64,000 nt of DNA, taken from the NCBI GenBank assembly GCA_025351005.1, contig JANXWS010000040.1, positions 1 to 64,000 of the forward strand. The letters are read 5' to 3'. Below the pieces are notes generated by a model. The model worked only from the letters and a program-made list of their open reading frames with translations, did not search any database and was not told the DNA's origin. This document shows, piece after piece, positions 1-10,477 of the stretch; within the stretch, counting starts at the first letter, position 1, and every line of letters starts with the position of its first letter. The DNA is from Pseudomonadota bacterium (lineage in GTDB: Bacteria > Pseudomonadota > Gammaproteobacteria > Steroidobacterales > Steroidobacteraceae). The translations under genes and the position numbers were made by a program.

Positions 1-27
1 CACAGCGGTCAGGACGATTGGGTCACA

Positions 28-1098
28 ATGCGCGAGGTTCCTTCGTTGGGGCGGGTTCCAGGAGACTCGGTGCGATCGCGACTCGTCAGCCGCCGAGACG
101 TCCTGGTCGGAGGCCTCGCGGCAGCACTGCCGTTCGGCGTGGCGGCTTGTTCCGCGAACAAGCGGCACGTCCTGCAAGTCGGCGGTCTGCCGGTGACCTG
201 CAATCTGACCCTGCCGGTCGCGTGCGTGGCGCGGGCAGCGGCGAACGGAAGCGTCGCAGCCGGCAGCCCGCGCTTCGAGTATCAGTACAGCAAGTACAGC
301 GGCTGGCCGGAAATCAAAGAGTCGCTGATGGCCGCAAGCATCGAGGCCGCCTACATGCTCGCGCCGCTCGTCATGGATCTGGCGGACCGAAAGATTCCGG
401 CGAAGATCGTTTCGCTGGGCCATCGTTCGGGTGCCGTCATCATGGTGCGCAGCGACTCCCCCTATGTCCACTTCCGGGAACTCGCGGGCAAGCGGATCGC
501 AATCCCCAGCCGATTTGCCGTCGATTTTCTGTTTCTCCGCAAGATGCTGGCCCAGGAAAACATGACGCCGGCCGACATGCAGATCATCGAGATGGCGCCA
601 CCGGACATGCCCGCGGCGCTGTACGCCAAGGCCGTGGACGCCTACTGTACGGGCGAGCCTTTCGGCGCGGCCGCCGAGCGGGCCGGTTATGCGAGGACCC
701 TGCGCATGACGCGGAACGAGTGGCGCAACTACATATGCTGCGTACTGACCGTCCGCGACGAACTGATCAGGGACAACCGACCCCTGGTCCAGGACCTCGT
801 CGACCACGTGCTTGGCGCGGGCGAATGGCTGGACGCGAAGCAGGAGAACCGCTCGAAGGCCGTGACGATCGCCGCCGGTCGCGACTTCTTCAATCAGGAC
901 CCCAACATCATCCAGTTCGTCATGGAACACCCGACCGATCGCGTCACCTATGGCGACCTGAGGATGATTCGGGCGGAGTTCGAGGAGCTGATGCAGCTGT
1001 CGCTCGAGGCCGGCACGATCAAGCATCCGATTCCGTACGAAAGTTATGTCGACGAGAGCTTTGCGAAGAATGCGCAACCAACCGTCATCGCGTTGTAG
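28..1098 (+). CDS. ABC transporter substrate-binding lipoprotein, NitT/TauT (NMT1-like) type
   Basis: A periplasmic solute-binding protein of the nitrate/taurine/NMT1 class, 356 aa, and the first gene of a five-gene operon. The N-terminus has a twin-arginine motif (SRRDVLV, Arg22-Arg23), a hydrophobic stretch and a lipobox ending in Cys41 (GVAAC). It is therefore probably exported by Tat and anchored as a lipoprotein. The body has the family's 'LAGKRIAIP' segment and the usual two-lobe length. Permease and ATPase genes follow, separated by a SCO and a cupredoxin gene, which is unusual for this transporter class. The ligand cannot be read from sequence. Nitrate, sulfonate and thiamine-precursor binders share the fold, and the copper-protein neighbours suggest a copper link (inference). 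The ATG at 28 was chosen; a GTG at 70 would still keep the signal. Confidence 0.85.
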   Translation: MREVPSLGRVPGDSVRSRLVSRRDVLVGGLAAALPFGVAACSANKRHVLQVGGLPVTCNLTLPVACVARAAANGSVAAGSPRFEYQYSKYSGWPEIKESLMAASIEAAYMLAPLVMDLADRKIPAKIVSLGHRSGAVIMVRSDSPYVHFRELAGKRIAIPSRFAVDFLFLRKMLAQENMTPADMQIIEMAPPDMPAALYAKAVDAYCTGEPFGAAAERAGYARTLRMTRNEWRNYICCVLTVRDELIRDNRPLVQDLVDHVLGAGEWLDAKQENRSKAVTIAAGRDFFNQDPNIIQFVMEHPTDRVTYGDLRMIRAEFEELMQLSLEAGTIKHPIPYESYVDESFAKNAQPTVIAL

Positions 1099-1105
1099 AG
1101 TCGCA

Positions 1106-1708
1106 ATGAGCAGCGCCGTCCGCGCAGCCGTCCCGCTCGTTCTCCTGCTGCTGGCCAGCGCCGCCGGCCGCGCCGACGATGGCGCCAGCCTCAGGGCCGG
1201 CGTATTCACGCCCGCCCGGCTGGCGCCGGATTTCGCACTGCGCGGATCGAATGGCACCGAACTGAGGCTCAGCCGCTATCACGGCAAAGTCGTGCTGCTC
1301 GCCTTCGGCTACACGTCTTGCACGGAGGTCTGCCCAATTACGCTTTCGATCCTTTCGCAGGCGCACAAGAAGCTCAGGGCCGCCGGCGCGGACCTGCAGG
1401 TCGTGTATGTCACGGTTGACCCGGACCGGGACGACGTTGATCGGATGCGAACGTTTCTGGCGATCTTTGACCCGACGATTGTCGGCGGCACGGGCACGGC
1501 GGCGGAACTCGCTGCGGTGCGTCGTGACTACGGCGTCGTCGCCACGAAGCTGCCGTCCCCCGGCGGTTACTCGATCGCGCACTCGTCGTCCGTCTATCTG
1601 ATCGATCGCGAAGGCAAGTTGTGCGCGCTCATGCCCTTCGGGCACGATGCCGATGACTTCGCGCACGACGCCGGCATTCTGCTCGGGAACAAGCAGCCGT
1701 GCGCGTAA
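1106..1708 (+). CDS. SCO1/SenC/PrrC family copper chaperone
   Basis: A thioredoxin-fold SCO protein of 200 aa that normally delivers copper to the CuA site of cytochrome oxidase or similar enzymes. The CxxxC motif is Cys72-Thr-Glu-Val-Cys76 and the third copper ligand is His159 in 'YSIAHSSS', so all three SCO ligands are intact. The ATG at 1106 gives a clean N-terminal signal/anchor (VPLVLLLLASAAG). An upstream in-frame start at 1046 would lie inside the preceding gene and was rejected. It begins 8 bp after the binding-protein stop and ends 5 bp before the cupredoxin start, so it should be co-transcribed with the ABC transporter genes. No oxidase subunit is in view. Confidence 0.9.
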   Translation: MSSAVRAAVPLVLLLLASAAGRADDGASLRAGVFTPARLAPDFALRGSNGTELRLSRYHGKVVLLAFGYTSCTEVCPITLSILSQAHKKLRAAGADLQVVYVTVDPDRDDVDRMRTFLAIFDPTIVGGTGTAAELAAVRRDYGVVATKLPSPGGYSIAHSSSVYLIDREGKLCALMPFGHDADDFAHDAGILLGNKQPCA

Positions 1709-1712
1709 ATCG

Positions 1713-2156
1713 ATGCCGATGAAAATGCCGCGCTCGCGCTTGCTCTGGGTTCCGCTCCCGGCCGTCGCCCTCGCAATGGCGCTCTGGGCGGCGTGGGCGC
1801 CGCTCCCCATCGCCTCCCGCGACCAGGTATTCGCCATTCCCAAGGGCACCTGGGCGCAACGGATGGCGGGCGACAAGGTCGAGATACTGCCGTCCGAGAT
1901 CCGGCTCACGCTAGGCGTCAAGGATGTCCTCGTGCTGGTGAATCACGACGACGTGCCGCAGATTTTCGGGCCCGTCCTGATGATGCCCGGGCAGAGCTTC
2001 AAGCTGCCATTCGCGGTCGCGTCGAGCTACCAGTTCCTGTGCACGGCGCATGCGAGCGGGCAGATGACGGTGATCGTCGATCCGCAGCCGAAGTCTCCCT
2101 GGACGCGTCTCTGGTGGCGCATTGGCGCGCTCGCCAGATCCGCCCGGCGGGCGTGA
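1713..2156 (+). CDS. Membrane-anchored cupredoxin-like copper protein
   Basis: A 147-aa protein with one N-terminal hydrophobic segment (about residues 10-32) and a periplasmic cupredoxin domain. The likely copper ligands are all present: His78 in 'VNHDD', then Cys110, His113 and Met118 in 'CTAHASGQM'. This is the C-x2-H-x4-M spacing of type-1 or related sites. A Cys loop flanked by Leu and Thr suggests electron transfer or copper carriage rather than catalysis. The ATG at 1713 was chosen because earlier in-frame ATGs lie within the SCO gene. It sits between SCO and the ABC permease, 11 bp from each. It could receive copper from SCO or carry electrons; the partner is unknown. Confidence 0.75.
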   Translation: MPMKMPRSRLLWVPLPAVALAMALWAAWAPLPIASRDQVFAIPKGTWAQRMAGDKVEILPSEIRLTLGVKDVLVLVNHDDVPQIFGPVLMMPGQSFKLPFAVASSYQFLCTAHASGQMTVIVDPQPKSPWTRLWWRIGALARSARRA

Positions 2157-2167
2157 GAGGTCGGCTG

Positions 2168-2926
2168 ATGCGCAGGCCCGCCCTGATCATTCCGTCCGTG
2201 GCGGTCATTGCCGTCCTCGTCGCGGCGTGGTGGGTGCTGGTGCGTGTGACGGATAACGCCATTTTTCCGACGCCTCTGCAGGTCGTCACGGGAATGTGGG
2301 AACTGGTGAAGGACGGGAGCCTGTGGGAGCACATCGGCGCATCGCTGTTCCGCGTGGGCGCGGGATTTCTGCTCGCCGTGCTGTTCGCCATCCCGCTCGG
2401 TCTGTGGATGGGCTGGGTCCGTGGGGCGTACTCGACCCTCAATCCGCTCTTTCAGATCCTCCGGCCGATATCCCCGATTGCCTGGATTCCGATCGCGATT
2501 CTCTGGTTCGGCGTGGGCAACGCTTCCCCGATCTTCCTCATTTTCATCTCGTCCATTTTTCCGATGATCGTCCAGACGACCGCCGGCGTGCATACGATCG
2601 AGCGACGGTACCTGCGTGCGGCCGCGAACTTCGGCGTGTCGCGCTACACGGTTTTTCGCCGCGTCGTGATCCCGGCCGTGATGCCCCAGATCGTCGTCGG
2701 CATGAGGATCGGCCTGGGCGTCGCATGGCTGGTCGTCGTCGCCGCCGAGATGGTCGCACTGCGCTCCGGGCTCGGGTATCTGATCATCGATTCCCGCAAC
2801 GCGGGCAACCGTTACGATCTTGTCATCGCCGGGATGATCATCATCGGACTGATCGGTCTTTCGCTCGATGGAGCGATGCGTCTCATGGAGAAGCACCGCT
2901 CTGTCAGGTGGCGATATGCCAGTTAA
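2168..2926 (+). CDS. ABC transporter permease, NitT/TauT (SsuC/TauC) type
   Basis: An inner-membrane permease of 252 aa with about six hydrophobic helices. It has the BPD_transp_1 region and the EAA-like loop near 'RAAANFGVSRYTVFRRV', which contacts the ATPase. The start at 2168 (MRRPALII) is supported by the immediate first transmembrane helix; longer in-frame starts cover the cupredoxin gene. The stop overlaps the ATPase start by 11 bp, indicating translational coupling. It should form the membrane channel for the binding protein at 28-1098. Length and architecture are ordinary for SsuC/TauC relatives. Substrate specificity cannot be inferred from this subunit. Confidence 0.9.
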   Translation: MRRPALIIPSVAVIAVLVAAWWVLVRVTDNAIFPTPLQVVTGMWELVKDGSLWEHIGASLFRVGAGFLLAVLFAIPLGLWMGWVRGAYSTLNPLFQILRPISPIAWIPIAILWFGVGNASPIFLIFISSIFPMIVQTTAGVHTIERRYLRAAANFGVSRYTVFRRVVIPAVMPQIVVGMRIGLGVAWLVVVAAEMVALRSGLGYLIIDSRNAGNRYDLVIAGMIIIGLIGLSLDGAMRLMEKHRSVRWRYAS

Positions 2927-3662
2927 GATCGTCGTCGACGGTGTCCACAAGAGCTTCGCGTCCGATGTCGGGCCCCTGCAGGTTGTCGACGGTGTCAGCT
3001 TTACGGTCGACGACGGCGAGTCGGTAGCAATAGTCGGTCCGTCAGGGTGCGGGAAGTCGACCCTGATGAACATCGTCGCGGGATTCGAGCAGGCAGACCG
3101 GGGCTCCGTCCGCATCGACGGCGCCGAGCACGGCAGGCCGAACGCGAAGGGCATCCTGATTTCCCAGCACGGCTCGGTCTTTCCCTGGCTCACCGTGCAG
3201 CAGAACCTGATGTTCGGTCTCAATGGCCAGGCACACGGCCGCCAGACGCTCGCGGATCACTATGCGGCGATGGTCGGGCTGCAGGGATTCGAGGGAAGCT
3301 ATCCCCACGAGCTGTCGGGAGGAATGCTGAAGCGTGCTGAACTGGCGCGGGCTCTGGTCGTGAAGCCGGAAATTCTGTACATGGACGAGCCCTTCTCGGC
3401 CCTGGACGCCCTGATGAACCTCCGGATGCGAAACGAACTGCTGCGCGTGCTCGCGGAAGAACGGCACACCGTGCTGCTGATAACGCACGACGTGGAGGAG
3501 GCGATACACCTGGCGGACCGTGTACTCGTGCTTTCCCAGCGCCCGGCCCGAATCCAGGCGATGTTCGACGTGCGCCTGCCGCATCCGCGCAAGCTCTCTG
3601 GCCCTGCAGTTCAGGAACTGCGCGAGGCGATCCTGCGCGAACTCGGCGTCGACGAGGCCTAG
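2916..3662 (+). CDS. ABC transporter ATP-binding protein, NitT/TauT (SsuB/TauB) type
   Basis: A 248-aa ATPase energising the importer. Visible motifs are Walker A (GPSGCGKST, about residues 41-49), a Q-loop (ISQHGSVFPW), the signature LSGGMLKRAELARA, Walker B with catalytic Glu (ILYMDEPFSALD) and the H-loop (LLITHDVEEA). All are intact. The signature has Gly-Met after LSGG instead of the common Gln, a minor variation. The ATG at 2916 overlaps the permease gene by 11 bp and was preferred over 2868. It is the last gene of the SCO/cupredoxin/ABC operon. Confidence 0.92.
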   Translation: MPVKIVVDGVHKSFASDVGPLQVVDGVSFTVDDGESVAIVGPSGCGKSTLMNIVAGFEQADRGSVRIDGAEHGRPNAKGILISQHGSVFPWLTVQQNLMFGLNGQAHGRQTLADHYAAMVGLQGFEGSYPHELSGGMLKRAELARALVVKPEILYMDEPFSALDALMNLRMRNELLRVLAEERHTVLLITHDVEEAIHLADRVLVLSQRPARIQAMFDVRLPHPRKLSGPAVQELREAILRELGVDEA

Positions 3663-3714
3663 CGGGGCGCGATTGCAGGCGGACCAGCCGGCCGCCCGCG
3701 CTGCGGGTAATGAG

Positions 3715-3734
3715 GCTCCGGTGCCGGCCGGAGC
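3715..3734. terminator. Hairpin between converging genes
   Basis: A 7-bp GC stem (GCTCCGG / CCGGAGC) with a 6-nt loop lies in the 83-bp gap between the ABC ATPase stop and the stop of the opposing GGDEF-EAL gene. There is no clear T-tract, so bidirectional termination is plausible but not certain. Confidence 0.4.
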
Positions 3735-3745
3735 TGGCACGCGGC

Positions 3746-6370
3746 TCAGCGCGTGCGTGGCCGCAATCGCGTTACTGCTGCCGGCTCCCGTGCACTGGTC
3801 GTCGCCCTTGATCCGGCCGCCACCTTCGGCCAGATCGCAGCAACCTCCTCCGGCATGGCAGCGATGAATCGCTCGATGTCCCCGATCGGTGCCGGGCGTG
3901 CGATCAGGAATCCCTGTGCCTGGACGTCGCCACAATCGGCCAGGAACTCGAGCTGCTCCGGCCGTTCGATGCCTTCCGCCGTCACCGTCAGCCCGAAGCC
4001 CTGACACAGTCGTATCACCAGGGTCGCGATCGCCGCGGCGCCCGGGTCCGAGTCCATGTTCCGCGTCAAACTCTGGTCGAGCTTGACCCGCGTGAGCGGC
4101 AGCTCGTCGATGGACTTCAGTGACGAATAGCCGGCGCCGAAGTCATCGAGTGCCACGGCGACCCCCATCAGCCGCAGCTCCTGCAGCGCGTCCACGGCGA
4201 GCCGGCCGGTCTGCAGGGCAGTCTCCGTGAGCTCGATCTCCAGGCAGTCGGCCGGCATCTGGGCGCGACGGAGCGCGTCGGATACGGACTCGACGAAACG
4301 CCCGGTGAGGAACTGCTGGGCCGACACGTTGATCGCGACCCGTGCCTGCGGCCAGGCGCGGGCGCGCAGCGCGCGGGCGGCGTCGATCGCGCGGCGCAGG
4401 ACCCAGTCGCTCAGTTCGAGAATCAGGCCCGACTGCTCCGCGACCGCCATGAATTCGCCGGCGGCCGCGATCCGGCCGTCGGGCTGCTGCCATCGGAGTA
4501 GCGCCTCGACGACGGTAGTCTGCCGGTCGACGAGCGATACTTCGGGCTGGAAGTAGAGCAGCAGGTCGCCGGCGTCGAGTGCCCGCCGCAGCGCCTGCTC
4601 CGTGTGAAACCGGTGCGAGGCCGCGGCCAGCAGCTCGGCGTGATAGAGGCTGAAACCGTTTCGGCCGCGATCCTTCGCGTGAAACAGCGCCGAGTCCGCC
4701 GCGCGCAGCAGGGCCGCGGTCGTATCGCCGTGTTCCGGACAGAGCGCGATCCCGATGCTCAGGCTGACGAGAAGGTCGCGTTCGTCTGCCCGCACCGGCC
4801 TTTGAAACGCCTGCATGATCCTTCCGGCATAGGATTCCGCCGCCGCAGCCGAGGGGACGCCCTCGGCAATGAGCGTGAACTCGTCGCCGCCGAGCCGCGC
4901 CAGGAACGCATCCTCGCCGGCCGCCTCCAGCAGGCGGGCGGCGATTCCCTGCAGTACGAGGTCCCCAAACTGGTGACCGAGGCTGTCGTTGATGGTCTTG
5001 AAGTTGTCGACGTCCATGTAGAACACGGCGCAGCTGTCGACGCCGGCCTGCGCCTTGTCGATCGCGGCGGCAAGGTGCATTTCCAGTTCGCGCCGGTTGG
5101 CGAGGCCGGTCAAGGGGTCGTGATTGGCGAGATGGCGGAGCTGCTCCGTGCGTTCGGCCACCCGGTCCTCGAGCGCGGCCTGGTTCGCCTGCAGTGCGCT
5201 CTGGCTCGTGTGCAGGGCTGCGGCCAGGTCGTTGAACGCGAGCGCGAGCTCGTCAAGCTCGCGCAGGCCGCCGCGGGGAACGCGGGCTTCGAGTGCGCCA
5301 CCGGCCAGGCGGCGGGTGCCTTCGAGCAGACGCCTCGCGGGACCCACCATTCCGTACGCGAGGATCCCCGCGATCACGAGGACCACACCGAGTACGCTGG
5401 CGGCAACGTCACGGAGGTGAGCCTCGGCCATCTCTGCCGTGACTCGGGCCCGGCCGGCCTCGTGCGTCAGCGCTTCCCACGCTGGCTTCTGCAGATCCGC
5501 CGCAACCAGCGTCGCGAGCTGCTCGCCCGACGAGGTGAACGCCGCACGTGTCGTGGTGATCTGGCGCTGAACGTCGAGGAATCGGGTCGTGCCGCGCATC
5601 GCGGTCCCGAAATCCTCGCGCTCCAGATCTAGCCACGCTGCGCCCGGCGATTGCGAAAGCTCCGGCAGGTGTTCGCGGACGAGCGCTTCGAACGCGTTGC
5701 CGTCGCGCGCCACCGCGTGCTCGGCTGCCGCCGTGGGAGCCGCAAACAATTCGATCATGCTCGTGCGCAGCGCCGCGGCGGACCGCGACAGGTCCGCGAG
5801 CGACTTGCGGGCGAGGAGCTGGTCGCCCGATTCGACGCCGTTGCCTGCGCGAGCGCTTCGGCTTGCGAGCGCCTCGGTCGCCGCCAGTGCCCCGCGGGCA
5901 TGCTGCCCGCGCTGCCGGTAGAGCTCTGCGAGCGCGAGCCCCTGTTGCTGGAAGGCCTGCAGCCGGTCGCGGAGATTGGGCCTGACGCCTGCGGGGGGCC
6001 CGGGCGCGAGGCGCGCAAATTCGTCGTAGAGCTCGAGCAGGCGCGTGCCGGACGCCCTGGCGGCGCCGAGATCGTCGGCGGACGGGCTGCCGGACAGGCC
6101 TATGACGCGGCGATCGAAGGCCGTGAGCGCTTCGCCCAAGTCACGTGACAGCCTGAGGACGGGCTCGAAACGGCTCTCGACGGCCCCGACCAGTTCAGCC
6201 GTCTCGCTGGTGCTCCGCTGCGCGATTCGCATGCCGACCAGGAACACGCCGAGCACCGCGACGATGGCGAGCGCGAGATAGCTTGCGAGCGACAGCCGGA
6301 CGCGAAACACGGACGCCCATCGCGGCGTTCCGTCGCCAACCCCCGATTGCCCAGCTTGCCCGGTGTCCAT
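3746..6370 (-). CDS. Membrane GGDEF-EAL cyclic-di-GMP turnover protein
   Basis: An 874-aa inner-membrane signalling protein. It has one transmembrane helix near residues 28-48, a long periplasmic helical sensor region, a second helix near 320-345 and a HAMP-like linker. A GGDEF domain (about 415-580) and an EAL domain (about 600-850) follow. The GGDEF motif is intact (RLGGDEF), but the RxxD inhibitory site five residues upstream is absent. The EAL domain keeps its catalytic set: EALLRW, INVSAQQF, IELTET, DDFGAGYSS, RVKLDQS, AEGIE and the late QGF. Both synthesis and hydrolysis of c-di-GMP are therefore chemically possible. The start at 6370 follows a GAGGAG-like ribosome site, and translation from further upstream gives Arg/Pro-rich non-membrane sequence. 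It stands alone, convergent with the ABC operon. The sensed signal is unknown. Confidence 0.93.
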   Translation of the reverse strand: MDTGQAGQSGVGDGTPRWASVFRVRLSLASYLALAIVAVLGVFLVGMRIAQRSTSETAELVGAVESRFEPVLRLSRDLGEALTAFDRRVIGLSGSPSADDLGAARASGTRLLELYDEFARLAPGPPAGVRPNLRDRLQAFQQQGLALAELYRQRGQHARGALAATEALASRSARAGNGVESGDQLLARKSLADLSRSAAALRTSMIELFAAPTAAAEHAVARDGNAFEALVREHLPELSQSPGAAWLDLEREDFGTAMRGTTRFLDVQRQITTTRAAFTSSGEQLATLVAADLQKPAWEALTHEAGRARVTAEMAEAHLRDVAASVLGVVLVIAGILAYGMVGPARRLLEGTRRLAGGALEARVPRGGLRELDELALAFNDLAAALHTSQSALQANQAALEDRVAERTEQLRHLANHDPLTGLANRRELEMHLAAAIDKAQAGVDSCAVFYMDVDNFKTINDSLGHQFGDLVLQGIAARLLEAAGEDAFLARLGGDEFTLIAEGVPSAAAAESYAGRIMQAFQRPVRADERDLLVSLSIGIALCPEHGDTTAALLRAADSALFHAKDRGRNGFSLYHAELLAAASHRFHTEQALRRALDAGDLLLYFQPEVSLVDRQTTVVEALLRWQQPDGRIAAAGEFMAVAEQSGLILELSDWVLRRAIDAARALRARAWPQARVAINVSAQQFLTGRFVESVSDALRRAQMPADCLEIELTETALQTGRLAVDALQELRLMGVAVALDDFGAGYSSLKSIDELPLTRVKLDQSLTRNMDSDPGAAAIATLVIRLCQGFGLTVTAEGIERPEQLEFLADCGDVQAQGFLIARPAPIGDIERFIAAMPEEVAAIWPKVAAGSRATTSAREPAAVTRLRPRTR

Positions 6371-6861
6371 CGGCTGCGTCAGCTCCTCGCCGGCGTCGCG
6401 AGGCGGCCATCGCGTGGCCGCCCGCGCGCTGTACCCGTCACATCCCGGGCGGTTGCCTCGGTAATCGGCCGGGTCCGGGGGCGGACACCGGACCAGACCT
6501 GCCACGCTACGCCATCCAGGGCCACCGGTTGGGGGTGATGAGTCCGAATTGCGACGAGAGTCGCGATCGGCGGAGACGATGAGAATCGCGGCAGCGGCAT
6601 CGCCCGGGCGGACGGGCGGAGGACCCCCTGCACGGACTTGACGAAACGTTCCGGGTGGCGGGCCGCACGTCGGCAAAGGGCGGCGCCCTCGTACCCCGGG
6701 ACGGCGTTCCGGGGCGGGTGGGTCCCGGCGACGCAGGGCCGGCTGCTCCGGGCGTCGCGGACGCGGCACGAGCAGTCGTCGTCACCCGCCGGCCGATCTG
6801 CCCGGACGCAGGCCGTATGACGAGCTTGTATCGTTGGGTCGGAGGCGTGGCTGGCGGCCGG
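6371..6861. other. Intergenic region upstream of the GGDEF-EAL gene, nothing recognised
   Basis: About 490 bp of GC-rich sequence between the start of the c-di-GMP gene and the end of phnY. The open frames in it are Arg/Pro-rich and look non-coding. I looked for a c-di-GMP riboswitch-like fold and a strong promoter and could not support either. Confidence 0.5.
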
Positions 6862-8316
6862 TTACCAGGGAAGCGAATAGGTCTTCGTGTTGCAGAAGCT
6901 CTTCATCGCTTCGATCACTCCCTCCTTGTAGCCTAGGCCCGAATCCTTGATGCCGCCGAACGGCGTCATCTCGAGGCGGTAGCCCGGCACTTCGCGCACG
7001 TTGATGCTGCCGACGTTGAGCTCCTGGACGAAACGCGTGATCAGGTCGAGACGGTTGGTGCACAGTGACGATGACAGGCCGTACGCGGTTCCGTTGGCAA
7101 TGCGGATCGCCTCGTCGACGGTCTTGAAGCGAATGACGGGCGAGACCGGGCCGAACGTCTCCTGCCGGACGACGGTCATCTCCGGCGCGACGTGGTCGAG
7201 CACGGTCGGTGAGTACAGCGCCCCGCGGCGGATGTTGCCGATCAGCAGCCTGGCACCGCCCGCGACCGCCTCATCGACGACTGCCTCGAATCGCCGCGCC
7301 GACGCTTCATCGATCACGGTGCCCATGTCCATCGAAGGATCGAATGGGTCGCCGTACTTGACGGCACGAGTCCGCTCGACCAGCAGCTCCACGAAGCGGT
7401 CCGCCACGCTCTCCTGTACCAGCATCCGCTTGACGGCCGTGCAGCGCTGGCCCGAGTTCTTGTAGGAGCCGCTCGCCGCCAGGGTAGCTGCTTCCTCGAG
7501 GTCCGCGTCCTCGAGCACGATCAGCGGGTCGTTGCCGCCGAGTTCCAGCACCTGGCGCTTGTAGACCGCCTTGGCTGCGATGGTCTTGCCGACGGCGACA
7601 CCACCCGTGAAAGTCACCAGGTCGACGTCCCGGCTGGTCAACAGTTCGTCGGCCATCTCGGCCGGGTCGCCGGTCAGCACCGAGAGCATCTGCGGAGGCA
7701 GACCGGCCTCGTAGAGGATGTCGGCCAGCGCAAAGGCAGTCAGCGGCGTCTTCTCGCTGGGCTTGAGCACGACACGGTTGTTGGTGGCGATTGCAGGGGC
7801 CACCTTGTGAATCACCTGGTTCAACGGGTGGTTGAACGGCGTAATCGCCGTGATCGCGCCGAGCAGCGGCTCCCTCATCGTATAGACCTTGCGCCGTTTA
7901 CCGTGCGCCGTGAGGTCACACGAGAACACCTCGCCGTCGTCCACCAGCGCCTGGTTTGCGGCGAACAGCAGCACGTCACAGGCACGGCCGACCTCGTACT
8001 GCGAGTCCTTGAGGCACAGCCCCGACTCGAGCGTGATCAGCCGCGCGAGCGCGTCGCGCCTGGCCGCAACGATGGCTCCCGACTGCATCAGCAGCCGGTA
8101 GCGGTCGTATCGCGACAGAGTCGAGCGGTACGCGCGCGCGACCTCCAGCGCCCGCCTGACGTCGTCGGTGGTGGCCTTCGGAACGGTACCGACGAGTTCG
8201 GCGGTGTAGGGGTGGCGGACCTCGATGATCCGGCTGCGAGAGACTTTCTCGCCCGCGATGCGCAGCGACTCCCGGATCAACTCGCGCGGCTCGGGCCGGT
8301 CGGCTGCGACGGACAT
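6862..8316 (-). CDS. phnY: Phosphonoacetaldehyde dehydrogenase (aldehyde dehydrogenase family)
   Basis: A 484-aa NAD(P)-dependent aldehyde dehydrogenase. Visible motifs are the general-base Glu in VLELGGNDP (about residue 256), the catalytic Cys in NSGQRCTAVKR (about 292) and the late MTPFGGIKDSG element. The family alone does not give the substrate. The assignment rests on context: it directly follows phosphonoacetate hydrolase, with AEP transaminase across the regulator. Together these make the known PhnW-PhnY-PhnA route. It would oxidise phosphonoacetaldehyde to phosphonoacetate in the cytoplasm. A strong AGGAG ribosome site overlaps the phnA stop codon, 9 bp upstream of the start, so translation is probably coupled. 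Confidence 0.88.
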   Translation of the reverse strand: MSVAADRPEPRELIRESLRIAGEKVSRSRIIEVRHPYTAELVGTVPKATTDDVRRALEVARAYRSTLSRYDRYRLLMQSGAIVAARRDALARLITLESGLCLKDSQYEVGRACDVLLFAANQALVDDGEVFSCDLTAHGKRRKVYTMREPLLGAITAITPFNHPLNQVIHKVAPAIATNNRVVLKPSEKTPLTAFALADILYEAGLPPQMLSVLTGDPAEMADELLTSRDVDLVTFTGGVAVGKTIAAKAVYKRQVLELGGNDPLIVLEDADLEEAATLAASGSYKNSGQRCTAVKRMLVQESVADRFVELLVERTRAVKYGDPFDPSMDMGTVIDEASARRFEAVVDEAVAGGARLLIGNIRRGALYSPTVLDHVAPEMTVVRQETFGPVSPVIRFKTVDEAIRIANGTAYGLSSSLCTNRLDLITRFVQELNVGSINVREVPGYRLEMTPFGGIKDSGLGYKEGVIEAMKSFCNTKTYSLPW

Positions 8317-8325
8317 TGCGATCTC

Positions 8326-10306
<1,981 letters not shown>

Positions 10307-10336
10307 CGCGGCCTCGGCTGGCTGGCGGATGGCGAC

Positions 10337-10384
10337 ATCTTAGCTCAATTGCAGATTGTCGACAATATGCAATTGGAGTAGGCT
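10337..10384. promoter_or_regulatory. Divergent phn promoters with a 30-bp palindromic GntR operator
   Basis: Positions 10346-10375 form an inverted repeat, arms CAATTGCA and TGCAATTG around the perfect core ATTGTCGACAAT, with one mismatched symmetric pair (G10354/A10367). The core resembles FCD-type GntR sites. TTGTCG from the core can act as -35 on each strand with exactly 17 bp to a -10: TAAGAT on the minus strand (10342-10337, gntR) and TAGGCT on the plus strand (10379-10384, phnW). A bound dimer would block both promoters. The palindrome is seen directly; promoter function is inferred. Confidence 0.75.
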
Positions 10385-10477
10385 AGTACCAGCCCTGCGG
10401 GTGCGCGACGATGGCGATTCCTGCACGGTCCGACGGCGGCCGCCAGGCACTGGGCCCGTTTCCAGATGGAGAGCCGC

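Noticed and set aside
2027-3223. A 398-codon minus-strand frame opposite the ABC permease and ATPase
   Set aside because: The plus-strand genes have complete motif sets; the opposite frame has none.
6371-6861. A c-di-GMP riboswitch before the GGDEF-EAL gene
   Set aside because: No conserved pairing elements could be identified.
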